Source: an uncultured Clostridia bacterium | GTDB taxonomy: Bacteria; Bacillota; Clostridia; Oscillospirales; Acutalibacteraceae | Assembly: GCA_947589575.1 (NCBI GenBank) | Contig: CANQBM010000004.1 | Coordinates: 62,001 to 126,000 of the forward strand | Direction: 5' to 3' | Length of the DNA stretch: 64,000 nt | Shown: piece by piece, positions 1-9,318 of the stretch | How the letters are laid out: every line of letters starts with the position of its first letter | Position numbering within the stretch: the stretch's first letter is position 1 | Notes under the pieces: model-generated | What the model was told of the DNA's origin: nothing | Seen by the model: the letters and a program-made list of their open reading frames with translations, nothing else | Databases searched by the model: none | Made by a program: the position numbers and the translations under genes

Positions 1-1
1 A

Positions 2-925
2 ACCGCAAAGGAAAAGGACCCTCTTAAGCTGCGCGCGTTTTTAGAGTCAATCGGAGACTGCGTTGTAGTTGTTGACGACAACGACATCATTAAGGTGCAC
101 GTTCACTCAAACGAGCCGGGAAATGTAATTCAGGCTGCGCTCAAATACGGTCAGCTTATCAACATAAAAATTGATAATATGCGCTATCAGCATGCAAATG
201 CCGAGCTTGGCGTCAAGGACGGCGAAAAGGTCATTGAGCCTACTGTGTCCGCTCCTGAAAACGACTACGGATTTGTTGCCGTATGCGCCGGAAAAGGACT
301 TGAGGAGCTTTTCAGCGATATAGGCGCGGACGTTATTGTAAACGGTGGTCAGACTATGAATCCGTCAACTGACGATATTTTGAACGCCGTTATGAATACC
401 CCTGCTAAAACAGTATTTGTCTTGCCTAACAATAAAAATATAATCATGGCTGCCGAACAAACAATTCCTCTTGCGTCGGACAGAGAGGTAAGAGTTCTTC
501 AGACAAAGACTATTCCGCAGGGCATTTCCGCAATGCTTGCGTTTGACGATACATCAAGCGCGGACGAAAACCAAATGGCAATGATGACTGCCGCGGAGAC
601 TGTTGAAACGGCACAGATTACATTTGCCGCAAGAGACAGCGAAGTTGACGGCAAAGAGGTACACAAGGGCGAGATTATGGGTCTTTGTAACGGCAAAATC
701 AGATTTATCGGTGACAGTATAACCGATATTGCGTATAAATCTGCGGACAGACTTTTCAAAAGAAACGAACATTCTCTTATAACTATTATTTACGGAGATG
801 GTGTTAGTGAGGAGGACGCCGTAAAAGTTGAGGAAAAGCTCAACAAAAAATACGGCTCTGATGCCGAAATCAGCATTGTAAACGGTGGTCAGCCTGTTTA
901 TTACTTTATTATTTCCGTGGAGTAA
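2..925 (+). CDS. FakA/YloV-like DAK2-family protein, C-terminal part (5' end outside window)
   Basis: The reading frame is open from base 2, so only the last 307 codons are present. The visible part has the VHVHSNEPG stretch followed by the long alpha/beta C-terminal domain typical of YloV/FakA proteins, which in Firmicutes act as the ATP-binding subunit of fatty acid kinase working with DegV-type FakB. The ATP-binding DAK2 part would lie upstream. recG follows after 3 bases, the same order as yloV and recG in the Bacillus chromosome, so they are probably cotranscribed. Family assignment rests on motif recognition; kinase activity cannot be judged without the N-terminus. Confidence 0.8.
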   Translation, partial: TAKEKDPLKLRAFLESIGDCVVVVDDNDIIKVHVHSNEPGNVIQAALKYGQLINIKIDNMRYQHANAELGVKDGEKVIEPTVSAPENDYGFVAVCAGKGLEELFSDIGADVIVNGGQTMNPSTDDILNAVMNTPAKTVFVLPNNKNIIMAAEQTIPLASDREVRVLQTKTIPQGISAMLAFDDTSSADENQMAMMTAAETVETAQITFAARDSEVDGKEVHKGEIMGLCNGKIRFIGDSITDIAYKSADRLFKRNEHSLITIIYGDGVSEEDAVKVEEKLNKKYGSDAEISIVNGGQPVYYFIISVE

Positions 926-928
926 ACC

Positions 929-2959
929 ATGTTAAATTCTGAAAGTAACATAAAATTCATTAAGGGCGTCGGCGAAAAAAGAGCCGAGATGTTTTACAAT
1001 CTCGGCATCTTTGATGTTGACTCCCTTATTCATTTTTTTCCGAGAAAATACGAGGACTGGACTAAAACAAAATCCGTATCCGAGTCTGAAAACGGTGAGG
1101 GCATTGCCATAAGAGTCACTATGATTACACCCGTTAATGAGCAAATGGTGAGACGCGGAATGACTCTCTATAAGTGCAGGTTTTCAGACGGTGAAAGTGT
1201 TATTAACGTGACAATATTCAACAATAAATACCTCGCAAAGTCGCTTAGAATATATGAGGATTATGTCCTCTTCGGCAAAATTGAAAAAAATCTTACGTCT
1301 GCGTCAATGTCCTCGCCTAAAATTGAAAAGCTTGACATGGGTATACATATTCATCCCATATATCCTAAAACAGGAAAACTGACATCAAATGCTATTGCAA
1401 AGGTCATAAGAACCGCACTTGAAAATCTTGGTGAAATACAGGAAACTCTCAATGATGAAATCAGAAAAAAATACAATCTTATCTCACTTGACACAGCAAT
1501 AAGAAATATCCATTTTCCTGAAAATGAAGATGACATCTTAGAGGCGCGCAGGCGTTTGATATTTGAGGAACTGCTCACGCTTCAGCTTGGACTTCTCAAA
1601 CTGAAAAGCAGTAAAAAAAGTGAAACTCCCTTAAAAATCACAACGGACTATACAGATGATTTCATCTCACTTCTCCCCTTTACGCTGACAAACGCGCAGA
1701 AAAGAGCTATTGCGGAATGTATCAAGGATATGCAGGGAAAATATCCTATGAACAGATTATTGCAGGGTGATGTTGGATCGGGAAAAACCGCGGTCGGAGC
1801 CGGGGTAATATACACCGCTGTTAAAAACGGTTATCAGACTGCGCTTATGGCACCGACTGAAATACTTGCCCTCCAGCACTTTGAAAGCCTTTCAAAGATG
1901 CTTGCCGGTCAGGAAATCACAATACGCCTTTTAACAGGCTCAACAAAGCCCAATGAAAAGCGGGAAATAAAATCTGACTTGATAAACGGTAAAATTGATT
2001 TGCTTATCGGAACTCACGCTATAATCCAAAATGACGTTGAATTTAAAAATCTCGGCTTGGTTATTACCGACGAACAGCACCGTTTCGGCGTTAAACAGAG
2101 AGCAAGCCTTGTAAATAAGGGATCCGGCATACACACTCTTGTTATGAGCGCTACTCCTATACCGAGAACGCTCGGGCTTATTCTTTACGGTGACCTTGAC
2201 ATCAGTATACTTGACGAGCTTCCGCCGGGCAGACAGGAGATAAGGACAGACGTTGTCGACTCAAGGTATCATCAAAGGCTTTATAAATTCATATGTGACG
2301 CGGCTGACAGAGGCGAGCAAAGCTACATAATCTGCCCTATGGTTGAGGAAAGCGATGATATGGAAAGCGTTAAATCCGCCGAACAGCTTGCGCGGGAGCT
2401 TTCACAAACCGCCTTTAAAGGTTTCAATCTCGGTCTGCTTCACGGCAAGATGAAGTCAAAGGAAAAGGAAAATGTAATGAAAGCCTTTGCGGACGGTGAT
2501 GTTAAGATACTTGTAGCAACAACCGTAGTTGAAGTCGGCGTTGACGTGCCGAACGCCACGATTATGGTGATTGAAAATGCCGAGAGATTCGGTCTTTCAC
2601 AGCTTCATCAGTTAAGGGGACGAATCGGCAGGGGCAGTAAAAAAAGCTACTGCGTACTTGTGTCCGACAGTAAGAGCGAGGTATCACGCAGCCGCCTTAT
2701 GACAATGAAGAATTACAGCGACGGTTTTAAAATAGCCGATGAGGATTTAAAACAGCGGGGGCCCGGCGACTTTTTCGGTGAAAGGCAGCACGGTCTCCCA
2801 AAGCTGAAAATAGCCGATATGCTAGAAAATATCGACATTCTTCATCTTGCACAGGACTGTGCCTTTGACATCATCAAAGAGGATTACAATCTTGATTCGG
2901 AAAAGAACAAACCACTCTGTAACGCTGTCACAAAAATGTTCAGGGAAATTGAGTATTAA
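929..2959 (+). CDS. recG: ATP-dependent DNA helicase RecG
   Basis: 676 residues, the usual RecG length. An N-terminal wedge (OB-fold) region of about 230 residues precedes a superfamily 2 helicase core: Walker A GDVGSGKT, a DEQH box in ITDEQHRFG, SATPIPRTL, and the C-terminal VVEVGVDVPNA and LRGRIGRG motifs. RecG reverses stalled replication forks and branch-migrates recombination intermediates in the cytoplasm. The ATG is preceded by GTGGAG at suitable spacing and lies 3 bases after the FakA-like stop, which suggests an operon. A hairpin follows the stop. Nothing appears broken. Confidence 0.96.
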   Translation: MLNSESNIKFIKGVGEKRAEMFYNLGIFDVDSLIHFFPRKYEDWTKTKSVSESENGEGIAIRVTMITPVNEQMVRRGMTLYKCRFSDGESVINVTIFNNKYLAKSLRIYEDYVLFGKIEKNLTSASMSSPKIEKLDMGIHIHPIYPKTGKLTSNAIAKVIRTALENLGEIQETLNDEIRKKYNLISLDTAIRNIHFPENEDDILEARRRLIFEELLTLQLGLLKLKSSKKSETPLKITTDYTDDFISLLPFTLTNAQKRAIAECIKDMQGKYPMNRLLQGDVGSGKTAVGAGVIYTAVKNGYQTALMAPTEILALQHFESLSKMLAGQEITIRLLTGSTKPNEKREIKSDLINGKIDLLIGTHAIIQNDVEFKNLGLVITDEQHRFGVKQRASLVNKGSGIHTLVMSATPIPRTLGLILYGDLDISILDELPPGRQEIRTDVVDSRYHQRLYKFICDAADRGEQSYIICPMVEESDDMESVKSAEQLARELSQTAFKGFNLGLLHGKMKSKEKENVMKAFADGDVKILVATTVVEVGVDVPNATIMVIENAERFGLSQLHQLRGRIGRGSKKSYCVLVSDSKSEVSRSRLMTMKNYSDGFKIADEDLKQRGPGDFFGERQHGLPKLKIADMLENIDILHLAQDCAFDIIKEDYNLDSEKNKPLCNAVTKMFREIEY

Positions 2960-2980
2960 CTGAATAATCGCAAAAAAACA

Positions 2981-3015
2981 GACCTGCTGACTTATAATCA
3001 GCAGGTCAATATTTT
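2981..3015. terminator. Bidirectional terminator between recG and pckG
   Basis: A perfect 10-bp stem (GACCTGCTGA / TCAGCAGGTC, loop of 7) sits between the converging recG and pckG genes. It has a run of A on its left (U tract for the minus strand) and AATATTTT on its right. The minus-strand version, serving pckG, looks stronger. Confidence 0.8.
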
Positions 3016-3026
3016 AATATTTAGAA

Positions 3027-4808
3027 TTATTTTTCAAGGTCAGCCTTAACCTCTGCAAGCTCTTTCGCGAGCTCTTTCGGAAGAGTATCTCCGAACTTGG
3101 CATAAAGCTCTTCTACACCCTTAAGCTCTTCTTCCCACGCATTCTTATCTACATCAAGAATCTTGTCGAGGTCAGCCTCCGTCATATCAAGACCCTCAAG
3201 GTTAATATCCTTAGCGTAAGGAAGATAACCGATAGCTGTCTCCTGAGCGTCGACCTTACCGTCGCAACGGTCGATAATCCAGTCAAGAACACGAAGATTG
3301 TCGCCGAAACCGGGCCAAAGGAAATTACCCTCGTCATCCTTTCTAAACCAGTTTACATTGAAAATCTTAGGAGCCTTATCAGGATCAAGAGTTTTACCGA
3401 TTTCAATCCAGTGTTTCCAGTAATCACCCATATTGTAGCCGCAGAACGGAAGCATTGCCATCGGGTCGCGACGGACAACACCTACGGCGCCTGTAGCGGC
3501 AGCGGTTGTTTCAGAGCCCATAATTGAACCAACAAATACGCCGTGGTTCCAGCTCTTTGACTGATATACAAGTGGAGTGAGCTTTGCACGGCGTCCGCCG
3601 AATACGAAAGCGGAAATCGGAACACCCTGCGGATTTTCAAATTCAGGTGAAATACACGGGCAGTTTACAGCGGGAGCTGTGAAACGTGAATTCGGGTGAG
3701 CGCCCTTTTCATCACTTTCAGTTCCGTTCCATGGATTGCCCTTCCAGTCGATTGCGTTTGCAGGCGGATTCTTATCAAGTCCTTCCCACCAAACTGTGTT
3801 ATTATCAAGATTATGACATACGTTTGTGAATATGGTACCCTTCTTTGTTGACGCAAGCGCATTCGGGTTTGACTTTTCATTTGTACCGGGAGCTACACCG
3901 AAGAAACCGTTTTCAGGGTTGATAGCATAAAGACGTCCGTCCGGACCTTTTCTTATCCATGAAATATCATCGCCTACGCACCATACCTTATAGCCTTTTT
4001 TCCTATATCCCTCAGGCGGAATAAGCATAGCAAGGTTTGTTTTACCGCAGGCAGACGGGAATGCGGCGCAGATATACTTGGTTTCCCCGTTTGGCTTTTC
4101 AAGGCCGAGAATAAGCATATGCTCAGCCTGCCAGCCTTCGTTCTTACCGAGGTAAGAAGCAATACGAAGAGCAAAGCACTTTTTGCCGAGAAGAACATTT
4201 CCGCCGTACGCTGAGTTTACCGAAATAATGGTGTTATCCTCAGGGAACTGGCATATCCATCTCTTTTCAGGGTCAACATTACACTTGCAGTGCATACCGC
4301 GTACCCAGTCGTCAGAATCACCGAGACAGTCAAGAACAGCCTTACCTACTCTCGTCATAATATTCATATTAAGAACAACGTAGATTGAGTCTGTAATCTC
4401 GATACCAATTTTTGAGAAAGGCGAACCGACAGGACCCATTGAATAAGGGATAATATACATTGTTCTGCCCTCATATGAGCCTGCTGCAATTTCATAAAGC
4501 ATTTTATAGCATTTTTCAGGATCCATCCAGTGGTTAGTAGGACCGGCGTCCTTTTCATTCTTTGTGCAGATAAGAGTTCTGTCCTCAACACGCGCAACGT
4601 CATTTTCAGCAGTTCTGTGAAGATAGCAGTCAGGAAGAAGCTCCTCGTTGAGTTTAATCATCTCGCCTGTTTCAACAGCCTCTTTCTTAAGAGCGGCAAT
4701 CTGCTCTTGAGAACCGTCAATCCAAACGATTTCAGACGGCTTAAGAAGCTCAACCTTTTCATCCAGCCAAGCAAGCAGAGACTTGTTTGATGTAAGATTC
4801 GTTTCCAT
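3027..4808 (-). CDS. pckG: Phosphoenolpyruvate carboxykinase (GTP)
   Basis: 593 residues, the length of GTP-dependent PEPCK. It carries the GTP-type P-loop FPSACGKTNLAML with its reactive cysteine, GPVGSPFSKIGIEITDS near the N-terminus, FGGRRAKLTPLV, and NWFRKDDEGNFLWPGFGDN near the C-terminus. The enzyme interconverts oxaloacetate and PEP in the cytoplasm. In anaerobes that ferment through succinate it often runs in the carboxylating, nucleotide-gaining direction; the direction here is inference. The ATG has AAAGGAG at good spacing. It is monocistronic, with its own promoter and a palindrome between promoter and start codon, so specific transcriptional control is likely. Confidence 0.95.
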   Translation of the reverse strand: METNLTSNKSLLAWLDEKVELLKPSEIVWIDGSQEQIAALKKEAVETGEMIKLNEELLPDCYLHRTAENDVARVEDRTLICTKNEKDAGPTNHWMDPEKCYKMLYEIAAGSYEGRTMYIIPYSMGPVGSPFSKIGIEITDSIYVVLNMNIMTRVGKAVLDCLGDSDDWVRGMHCKCNVDPEKRWICQFPEDNTIISVNSAYGGNVLLGKKCFALRIASYLGKNEGWQAEHMLILGLEKPNGETKYICAAFPSACGKTNLAMLIPPEGYRKKGYKVWCVGDDISWIRKGPDGRLYAINPENGFFGVAPGTNEKSNPNALASTKKGTIFTNVCHNLDNNTVWWEGLDKNPPANAIDWKGNPWNGTESDEKGAHPNSRFTAPAVNCPCISPEFENPQGVPISAFVFGGRRAKLTPLVYQSKSWNHGVFVGSIMGSETTAAATGAVGVVRRDPMAMLPFCGYNMGDYWKHWIEIGKTLDPDKAPKIFNVNWFRKDDEGNFLWPGFGDNLRVLDWIIDRCDGKVDAQETAIGYLPYAKDINLEGLDMTEADLDKILDVDKNAWEEELKGVEELYAKFGDTLPKELAKELAEVKADLEK

Positions 4809-4853
4809 TACGGTATTCTCCTTTAAATATATAGTCTGTAATATTAATGATAT

Positions 4854-4871
4854 AATTACCTCACGGTAATT
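4854..4871. promoter_or_regulatory. Palindrome downstream of the pckG promoter (candidate operator)
   Basis: AATTACC-TCAC-GGTAATT, a 7-bp perfect inverted repeat, lies just downstream of the pckG -10 box, where a bound repressor would block elongation. No regulator gene is adjacent. The binding protein is unknown. Confidence 0.45.
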
Positions 4872-4882
4872 TCATTAAGTAG

Positions 4883-4910
4883 ATTATACCAAATTATAGT
4901 AAAAATTCAA
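4883..4910 (-). promoter_or_regulatory. Sigma-A promoter of pckG
   Basis: On the minus strand TTGAAT, a 17-base spacer and a consensus TATAAT, placed about 75 bases upstream of the pckG start codon. Confidence 0.75.
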
Positions 4911-4958
4911 TAGTGACAGTAAAAATTCATTAAAATGTAACAATAAGATTATTAAGTG

Positions 4959-5978
4959 TCAATTTGTTTTGTAGCTTTTATCAATAGGCATTGTTGCATA
5001 GGCATTAAGACTTTCATCCGCCGTAATACCCTGCATAAATTCATAATAACCCTGCGATGCAATCATCGCGGCATTGTCGCCGCAGTATTTAAGTTTAGGC
5101 AGGTAAAGGCTCCATTTACGCCTTTCACACAATTTCTGCGCCTCTGCTCTCAGCTTTGAATTCGCGGAAACTCCGCCTGCAATAACAATTTTATTAAATC
5201 CCCTATCAACCGCAGCCTTTTCAAGATTAGTAACAAGACAGTCAACAACGCTTTTTTGAAAGGAAGCGGCAAGATCCGCAATATTAATTTTCTCTTCCTT
5301 TTGTTCTGCATTATGAATAGTGTTTATAACCGCGGTTTTAAGTCCGCTGAAAGAAAAATCGTACAGACTGTCGCTGACTCTCGGTTTAGGGAAGCTGAAT
5401 GCGTTTTCATTTCCTTCTTTGCTGATTCTGTCTATACTGACGCCTCCGGGATATTCAAGCCCCATAGTTCTGCCGGCTTTATCAAGCGCCTCGCCTGCAG
5501 CGTCATCACGAGTTTTCCCGATAATTTCAAAATCGGTATATCCGTTTACCGCAATAATATGCGAGTGACCTCCGCTTACAACAAGACACAAAAACGGAGG
5601 TCTTATATCACTTGATATATAATTTGACGCAATATGCCCTCTGATGTGATGTACAGGAACAAGCGGGGTATTGCAGGCAAGAGCAAGCCCCTTGGCAAAA
5701 TTCACGCCTACAAGCAGAGCGCCGATAAGACCGGGAGCATATGTAACGGCTATTGCGTTAATGTCTTTCATAACGCATCCCGCTTTCTCAAGAGCTTCCT
5801 TTACCACACCGCTGATTGACTCGGCATGACGGCGTGACGCAATTTCAGGCACAACTCCGCCGTAAAGCTTATGCTCCTCCAAAGAGGTGGCAATAATATT
5901 TGACAATACTTCTCGTCCGTCCTCAACAACTGCCGCAGCAGTCTCGTCACAGGAGGACTCAATACCTAAAATTTTCAT
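4959..5978 (-). CDS. tsaD: tRNA N6-adenosine threonylcarbamoyltransferase TsaD
   Basis: 339 residues with the Kae1/TsaD signature: GIESSCDET at the N-terminus, metal-ligand HHIRGH motif, VSGGHSHI, and GGVSANSKLR and GDNAAMIA toward the C-terminus. It transfers the threonylcarbamoyl group from TC-AMP to A37 of ANN-decoding tRNAs, normally with TsaB and TsaE, neither of which is encoded here. The ATG has CGGAG upstream. rimI and polA lie upstream on the same strand, 129 bases away, with a weak hairpin between, so it may be partly independent. Confidence 0.95.
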   Translation of the reverse strand: MKILGIESSCDETAAAVVEDGREVLSNIIATSLEEHKLYGGVVPEIASRRHAESISGVVKEALEKAGCVMKDINAIAVTYAPGLIGALLVGVNFAKGLALACNTPLVPVHHIRGHIASNYISSDIRPPFLCLVVSGGHSHIIAVNGYTDFEIIGKTRDDAAGEALDKAGRTMGLEYPGGVSIDRISKEGNENAFSFPKPRVSDSLYDFSFSGLKTAVINTIHNAEQKEEKINIADLAASFQKSVVDCLVTNLEKAAVDRGFNKIVIAGGVSANSKLRAEAQKLCERRKWSLYLPKLKYCGDNAAMIASQGYYEFMQGITADESLNAYATMPIDKSYKTN

Positions 5979-6034
5979 TTCGTATTTCTCCGGTTTAATT
6001 TTTATAATCCATAATTATAAAAATTATTTTAAAA

Positions 6035-6055
6035 ATAATGAAACACTTTCATTAT
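6035..6055 (-). terminator. AT-rich hairpin after rimI, possible terminator
   Basis: ATAATGAAA-CAC-TTTCATTAT, a perfect 9-bp stem, is followed on the minus strand by TTTTT. It could end polA-rimI transcripts or attenuate read-through into tsaD. The stem is AT-rich and therefore weak. Confidence 0.5.
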
Positions 6056-6107
6056 GAAAAGAAATAAAACAATTAATATTAATTTCCTTTTACTGTTCGG
6101 TATTTTA

Positions 6108-6536
6108 CTAATTAAAACACCTCGTCATAATAACTGCGTTTTCGGTCGGATTACTGTAAAAATTCGGTCTTATACCTACATTTTCAAATCCTGTTTTTTC
6201 ATAAAGACAAATTGCGGGTATATTGCTTTCACGCACTTCAAGGGTAATGAAATCCATTTTATTTTTCATCTGCTCATTAATAAGCGCCTTAGCAATACCC
6301 TGCCCTCTGTATTTCGGCAATACAGCGATATTTGTAACATATCCCTCGCCCGAAAAAATCTGAAGTCCCATATAGCCGACTGCTCTGCCGTCTATATCGG
6401 CAACTAAAAAATAAGATGTTTTGCTTTCAATCTGCCTTTTTAAATCCTCTCTTGACCATGGGTTTGAAAAGCAGACTTTTTCTATTTCATAAACATTGTC
6501 AAGATATTTTTCGGTTAAAGGTTTAATGAGCATCAT
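6108..6536 (-). CDS. rimI: Ribosomal protein S18 alanine N-acetyltransferase-like GNAT enzyme
   Basis: 142 residues of a GNAT acetyltransferase. The acetyl-CoA loop is seen in NIAVLPKYRGQGIAKALI (R/Q-x-x-G-x-A type), followed by LEVRESNIPAICLYEKTGFENVGIR, typical of RimI. It acetylates the N-terminal alanine of a ribosomal protein. Its start overlaps the end of polA by 14 bases, so the two are translationally coupled, and tsaD follows, a common Firmicutes neighbourhood for rimI. Substrate specificity is inferred from family and context. Confidence 0.88.
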   Translation of the reverse strand: MMLIKPLTEKYLDNVYEIEKVCFSNPWSREDLKRQIESKTSYFLVADIDGRAVGYMGLQIFSGEGYVTNIAVLPKYRGQGIAKALINEQMKNKMDFITLEVRESNIPAICLYEKTGFENVGIRPNFYSNPTENAVIMTRCFN

Positions 6537-9123
6537 ACCAAGTGTCTCCGATTTTACCGTCTGCCCGAAGCAGTACCTTCATCTTGCAGGCGTTTTCCAT
6601 TTCCTCTGTTACAATGGCAAGCGCCTTTTCAGCCTCATCCTCGGGAGCCTCAACAATAAGTTCGTCGTGTACTTGAAGAATAAGGTGTGACTGCATATTT
6701 TCGTCTTTGAGCCGTTTGTCTACCTTTACCATAGCAATCTTAATTATATCTGCCGCCGTACCCTGAATAGGCATATTTCTTGCGACCCTTTCGCCAAAAG
6801 CCCTCAGCATACGGTTAGATGCCGCAAGCTCAGGCAGATAGCGTTTTCTTTTAAAGAGCGTTTCACTGTAACCCTTATCCTTTGCAATATCAATCATCTT
6901 CTGCATATATGAATTAACTCCGCTGTATGTTGAAAGATAATTGTCAATATACTGCTTAGCGTCTTTATTAGATACGCCTATATCCTTTGCGAGCGAAAAG
7001 GCGCCTATCCCGTAAACAATACCGAAATTAACAGCCTTTGCCCTGCTGCGCATTTGGGGAGTCACCATTTCAATCGGCATATTAAACACCTGCGACGCCG
7101 TAATGGTATGAATATCATCACCGTTATTAAACGCATTTATCATAACCTCGTCATTTGCTAAGTCCGAAAGCACTCTAAGTTCAATCTGGCTGTAGTCAAC
7201 ATCGACAAGTTTTTTCCCTTTGCCCGCAACAAAGAATTTTCTCATTTCTCTGCCAAGTTCGGTTCTTATGGGAATATTCTGTAAATTAGGCTCAAGCGAG
7301 GAAATCCTGCCTGTTCTAGTTTCCACCTGATTAAATCTTGTATGGATACGTCCGTCCTCTTCAATAACCTTCAAAAGTCCGTCGCAATATGTTGACTTAA
7401 GTTTTGCAAGAGAGCGGTACTCGAGTATCTGCGAAATTACGGGATGCTCATAAATAAGTCCCTCAAGAACCTCCGCATTAGTTGAATAACCTGTTTTTGT
7501 CTTTTTTTTGCAAGGAAGACCCAAATCCTCAAAGAGAGCAACACCGAGCTGTTTGGGAGAGTTGATATTAAATTCATATCCGACGCTCTCGTAAATATCC
7601 TTTGTCAGCTTATTTACTTTTTCACCGAGCATTTTACCAAACTGCTCAATACCCTCTTTATCAACCTCAAAGCCTGCATATTCCATTTTTGCAAGCACGG
7701 CTGAAAGCGGAAGCTCAATGTCCTTTAAAAGATTTTCCTCATCATTTTCTTTTATGAGCTTATCAAGCTTTTCAAAAAGCGGTTTAATTACAGAGGAAAT
7801 TGAAACCGTCATATCACGTTCGCCCAGAGAAGTAAGATATTCGGGTACCTTAACACTGTATTCAAGGCAGAGGTGTTCAATGTCATAATTGTTGTCACTC
7901 GGTCTTAAAAGATAGGCGGAAAGCATTAAATCTCCGCAGACATTTTTAAGTTCAACACCATACCTGCAGGCAAGGCGGTGAAGCTCCTTTGTATTATAGG
8001 AATATTTCTTTATACTATCGTCCTCAAAAAAGCTGCGGATAAAATAAGAATATTCCGGCGTTTCTGACGGCATAACAATTATTTCATCACCAAAGGAAAA
8101 ATATAAATCGGTAATATTTCCCCCAACAATATTCGGATAAAAGTACGCATCATTTTCACGAACTCTTTTAAGAAGATAATCGGCATCAACACAGGTAAGG
8201 CGCGTAAGCTTTCTTTCTTCTTCCTTAACCTCTTCTGCCGGCTGAGCGTTATTAGGGTCGAGATTAAATTTAGTAATAAGTGAAAACAGCTCAAGCTTAA
8301 TGAATTGCGATACAGCCTTTTGTCTGTCACCGTCTGTAATTTTATAATCTGCGATATTCAAATCAACAGGCGCGTCTGTACGTATAGTACCAAGCTCAAG
8401 TGAAAGATAAGCCTTTTCCTTATCGTTTTCAAGTTTAGCCTTAACGCTCGCTTTTATATCAAGCTCATCAATGTTATCATAGATATAATCTATCGTGTGG
8501 AAACGCTGAATAAGGTCAAGGGCGGTTTTTGCTCCTACTCCCGCAACACCGGGAATATTATCGGAACTGTCACCCTGTAACGCTTTTACCTGAATAAGCT
8601 CTTGAGGCGTTACACCGTATTCATCCATAATTGCGTTTTCCTCATAGACGTCGGTTACAGCCTGTCCTGTTTTTGTGCGCGCAAGAAGCACCTTAACACC
8701 GCCGTGTGCAAGCTGGAGCGAATCCCTGTCGCCCGTTGCAATAAAACATTCGTCGCCGTTTTTACGGCACGCCTGTGCAAGTGTGCCGAGTATATCGTCA
8801 GCCTCCCAGCCCTCCTGTTCAAGAATCGTTATGCCGAGATTATGAAGCATCTCCTTAAGAACAGGCATCTGTTGCCTAAGCTCATCAGGCATACCATGCC
8901 TGCCCGCTTTGTATGCGTCATACATTTTATGGCGGAAGGTAAGAGCGTGAACGTCAAAAGCAACCGCAACCGCATCGGGATTGCAAATATCCATCAGCTT
9001 AAGATAAATATTTAAAAAGCCGTAAATTGCATTTGTATATTCTCCGTTTTTCGTTGTGAGAAGTTTAATACCGTAAAATGCACGGTTTACAATACTGTTT
9101 CCGTCAATTACAAGTAATTTCAT
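6523..9123 (-). CDS. polA: DNA polymerase I (proofreading domain apparently inactive)
   Basis: 866 residues from the ATG at 9123 (MKLLVIDGNS); an upstream in-frame start exists but would add 58 residues foreign to the family. The 5'-3' exonuclease domain spans about 1-300, with acidic residues in GDRDSLQLA and GDSSDNIPG. The middle exonuclease-fold domain lacks the DxE and D residues of active DEDD exonucleases: the usual FDTET motif is not found and the Exo II region reads YSYNTKEL. The polymerase domain has DYSQIELRVL, RSRAKAVNFGIVYG and QVHDELIVE. It removes RNA primers and fills gaps. It overlaps rimI. Confidence 0.95.
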   Translation of the reverse strand: MKLLVIDGNSIVNRAFYGIKLLTTKNGEYTNAIYGFLNIYLKLMDICNPDAVAVAFDVHALTFRHKMYDAYKAGRHGMPDELRQQMPVLKEMLHNLGITILEQEGWEADDILGTLAQACRKNGDECFIATGDRDSLQLAHGGVKVLLARTKTGQAVTDVYEENAIMDEYGVTPQELIQVKALQGDSSDNIPGVAGVGAKTALDLIQRFHTIDYIYDNIDELDIKASVKAKLENDKEKAYLSLELGTIRTDAPVDLNIADYKITDGDRQKAVSQFIKLELFSLITKFNLDPNNAQPAEEVKEEERKLTRLTCVDADYLLKRVRENDAYFYPNIVGGNITDLYFSFGDEIIVMPSETPEYSYFIRSFFEDDSIKKYSYNTKELHRLACRYGVELKNVCGDLMLSAYLLRPSDNNYDIEHLCLEYSVKVPEYLTSLGERDMTVSISSVIKPLFEKLDKLIKENDEENLLKDIELPLSAVLAKMEYAGFEVDKEGIEQFGKMLGEKVNKLTKDIYESVGYEFNINSPKQLGVALFEDLGLPCKKKTKTGYSTNAEVLEGLIYEHPVISQILEYRSLAKLKSTYCDGLLKVIEEDGRIHTRFNQVETRTGRISSLEPNLQNIPIRTELGREMRKFFVAGKGKKLVDVDYSQIELRVLSDLANDEVMINAFNNGDDIHTITASQVFNMPIEMVTPQMRSRAKAVNFGIVYGIGAFSLAKDIGVSNKDAKQYIDNYLSTYSGVNSYMQKMIDIAKDKGYSETLFKRKRYLPELAASNRMLRAFGERVARNMPIQGTAADIIKIAMVKVDKRLKDENMQSHLILQVHDELIVEAPEDEAEKALAIVTEEMENACKMKVLLRADGKIGDTWYDAH

Positions 9124-9182
9124 ATATTTCAGCAGCCTTTCCGCTTTGATACTGCGCCTTCGCGCATTTGAACAGCAATAAT

Positions 9183-9205
9183 AAATGCGTAATTTTGACG
9201 CATTT
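9183..9205. promoter_or_regulatory. Inverted repeat in the polA leader
   Basis: AAATGCGT-AATTTTG-ACGCATTT is a perfect 8-bp inverted repeat between the putative polA promoter and start codon. It could be an operator or a leader hairpin. No U tract follows on the minus strand, so it is not an obvious terminator. Confidence 0.4.
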
Positions 9206-9225
9206 TTAATCGCATATTTTGTAAT

Positions 9226-9255
9226 ATTATACCATAATATATATATTCTCCGCAA
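9226..9255 (-). promoter_or_regulatory. Putative promoter of polA-rimI
   Basis: Minus strand: consensus TATAAT preceded by TTGCGG with an 18-base spacer, about 100 bases upstream of the polA ATG. Confidence 0.5.
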
Positions 9256-9270
9256 GAATATAGAATATAA

Positions 9271-9308
9271 AAAATCCCGACTTAATAAAAAAATCAAGTC
9301 AGGATTTT
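9271..9308 (-). terminator. Terminator after the PASTA pseudokinase gene
   Basis: On the minus strand a 13-bp stem (AAAATCCTGACTT / AAGTCGGGATTTT, one G-U pair) is followed by a T-rich run. It lies 10 bases past the stop of the gene ending at 9319. Confidence 0.75.
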
Positions 9309-9318
9309 ATAAACAAAT

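Noticed and set aside
4183-4790. Open frames on the plus strand within pckG
   Set aside because: They are shadows of a well-supported gene on the other strand.
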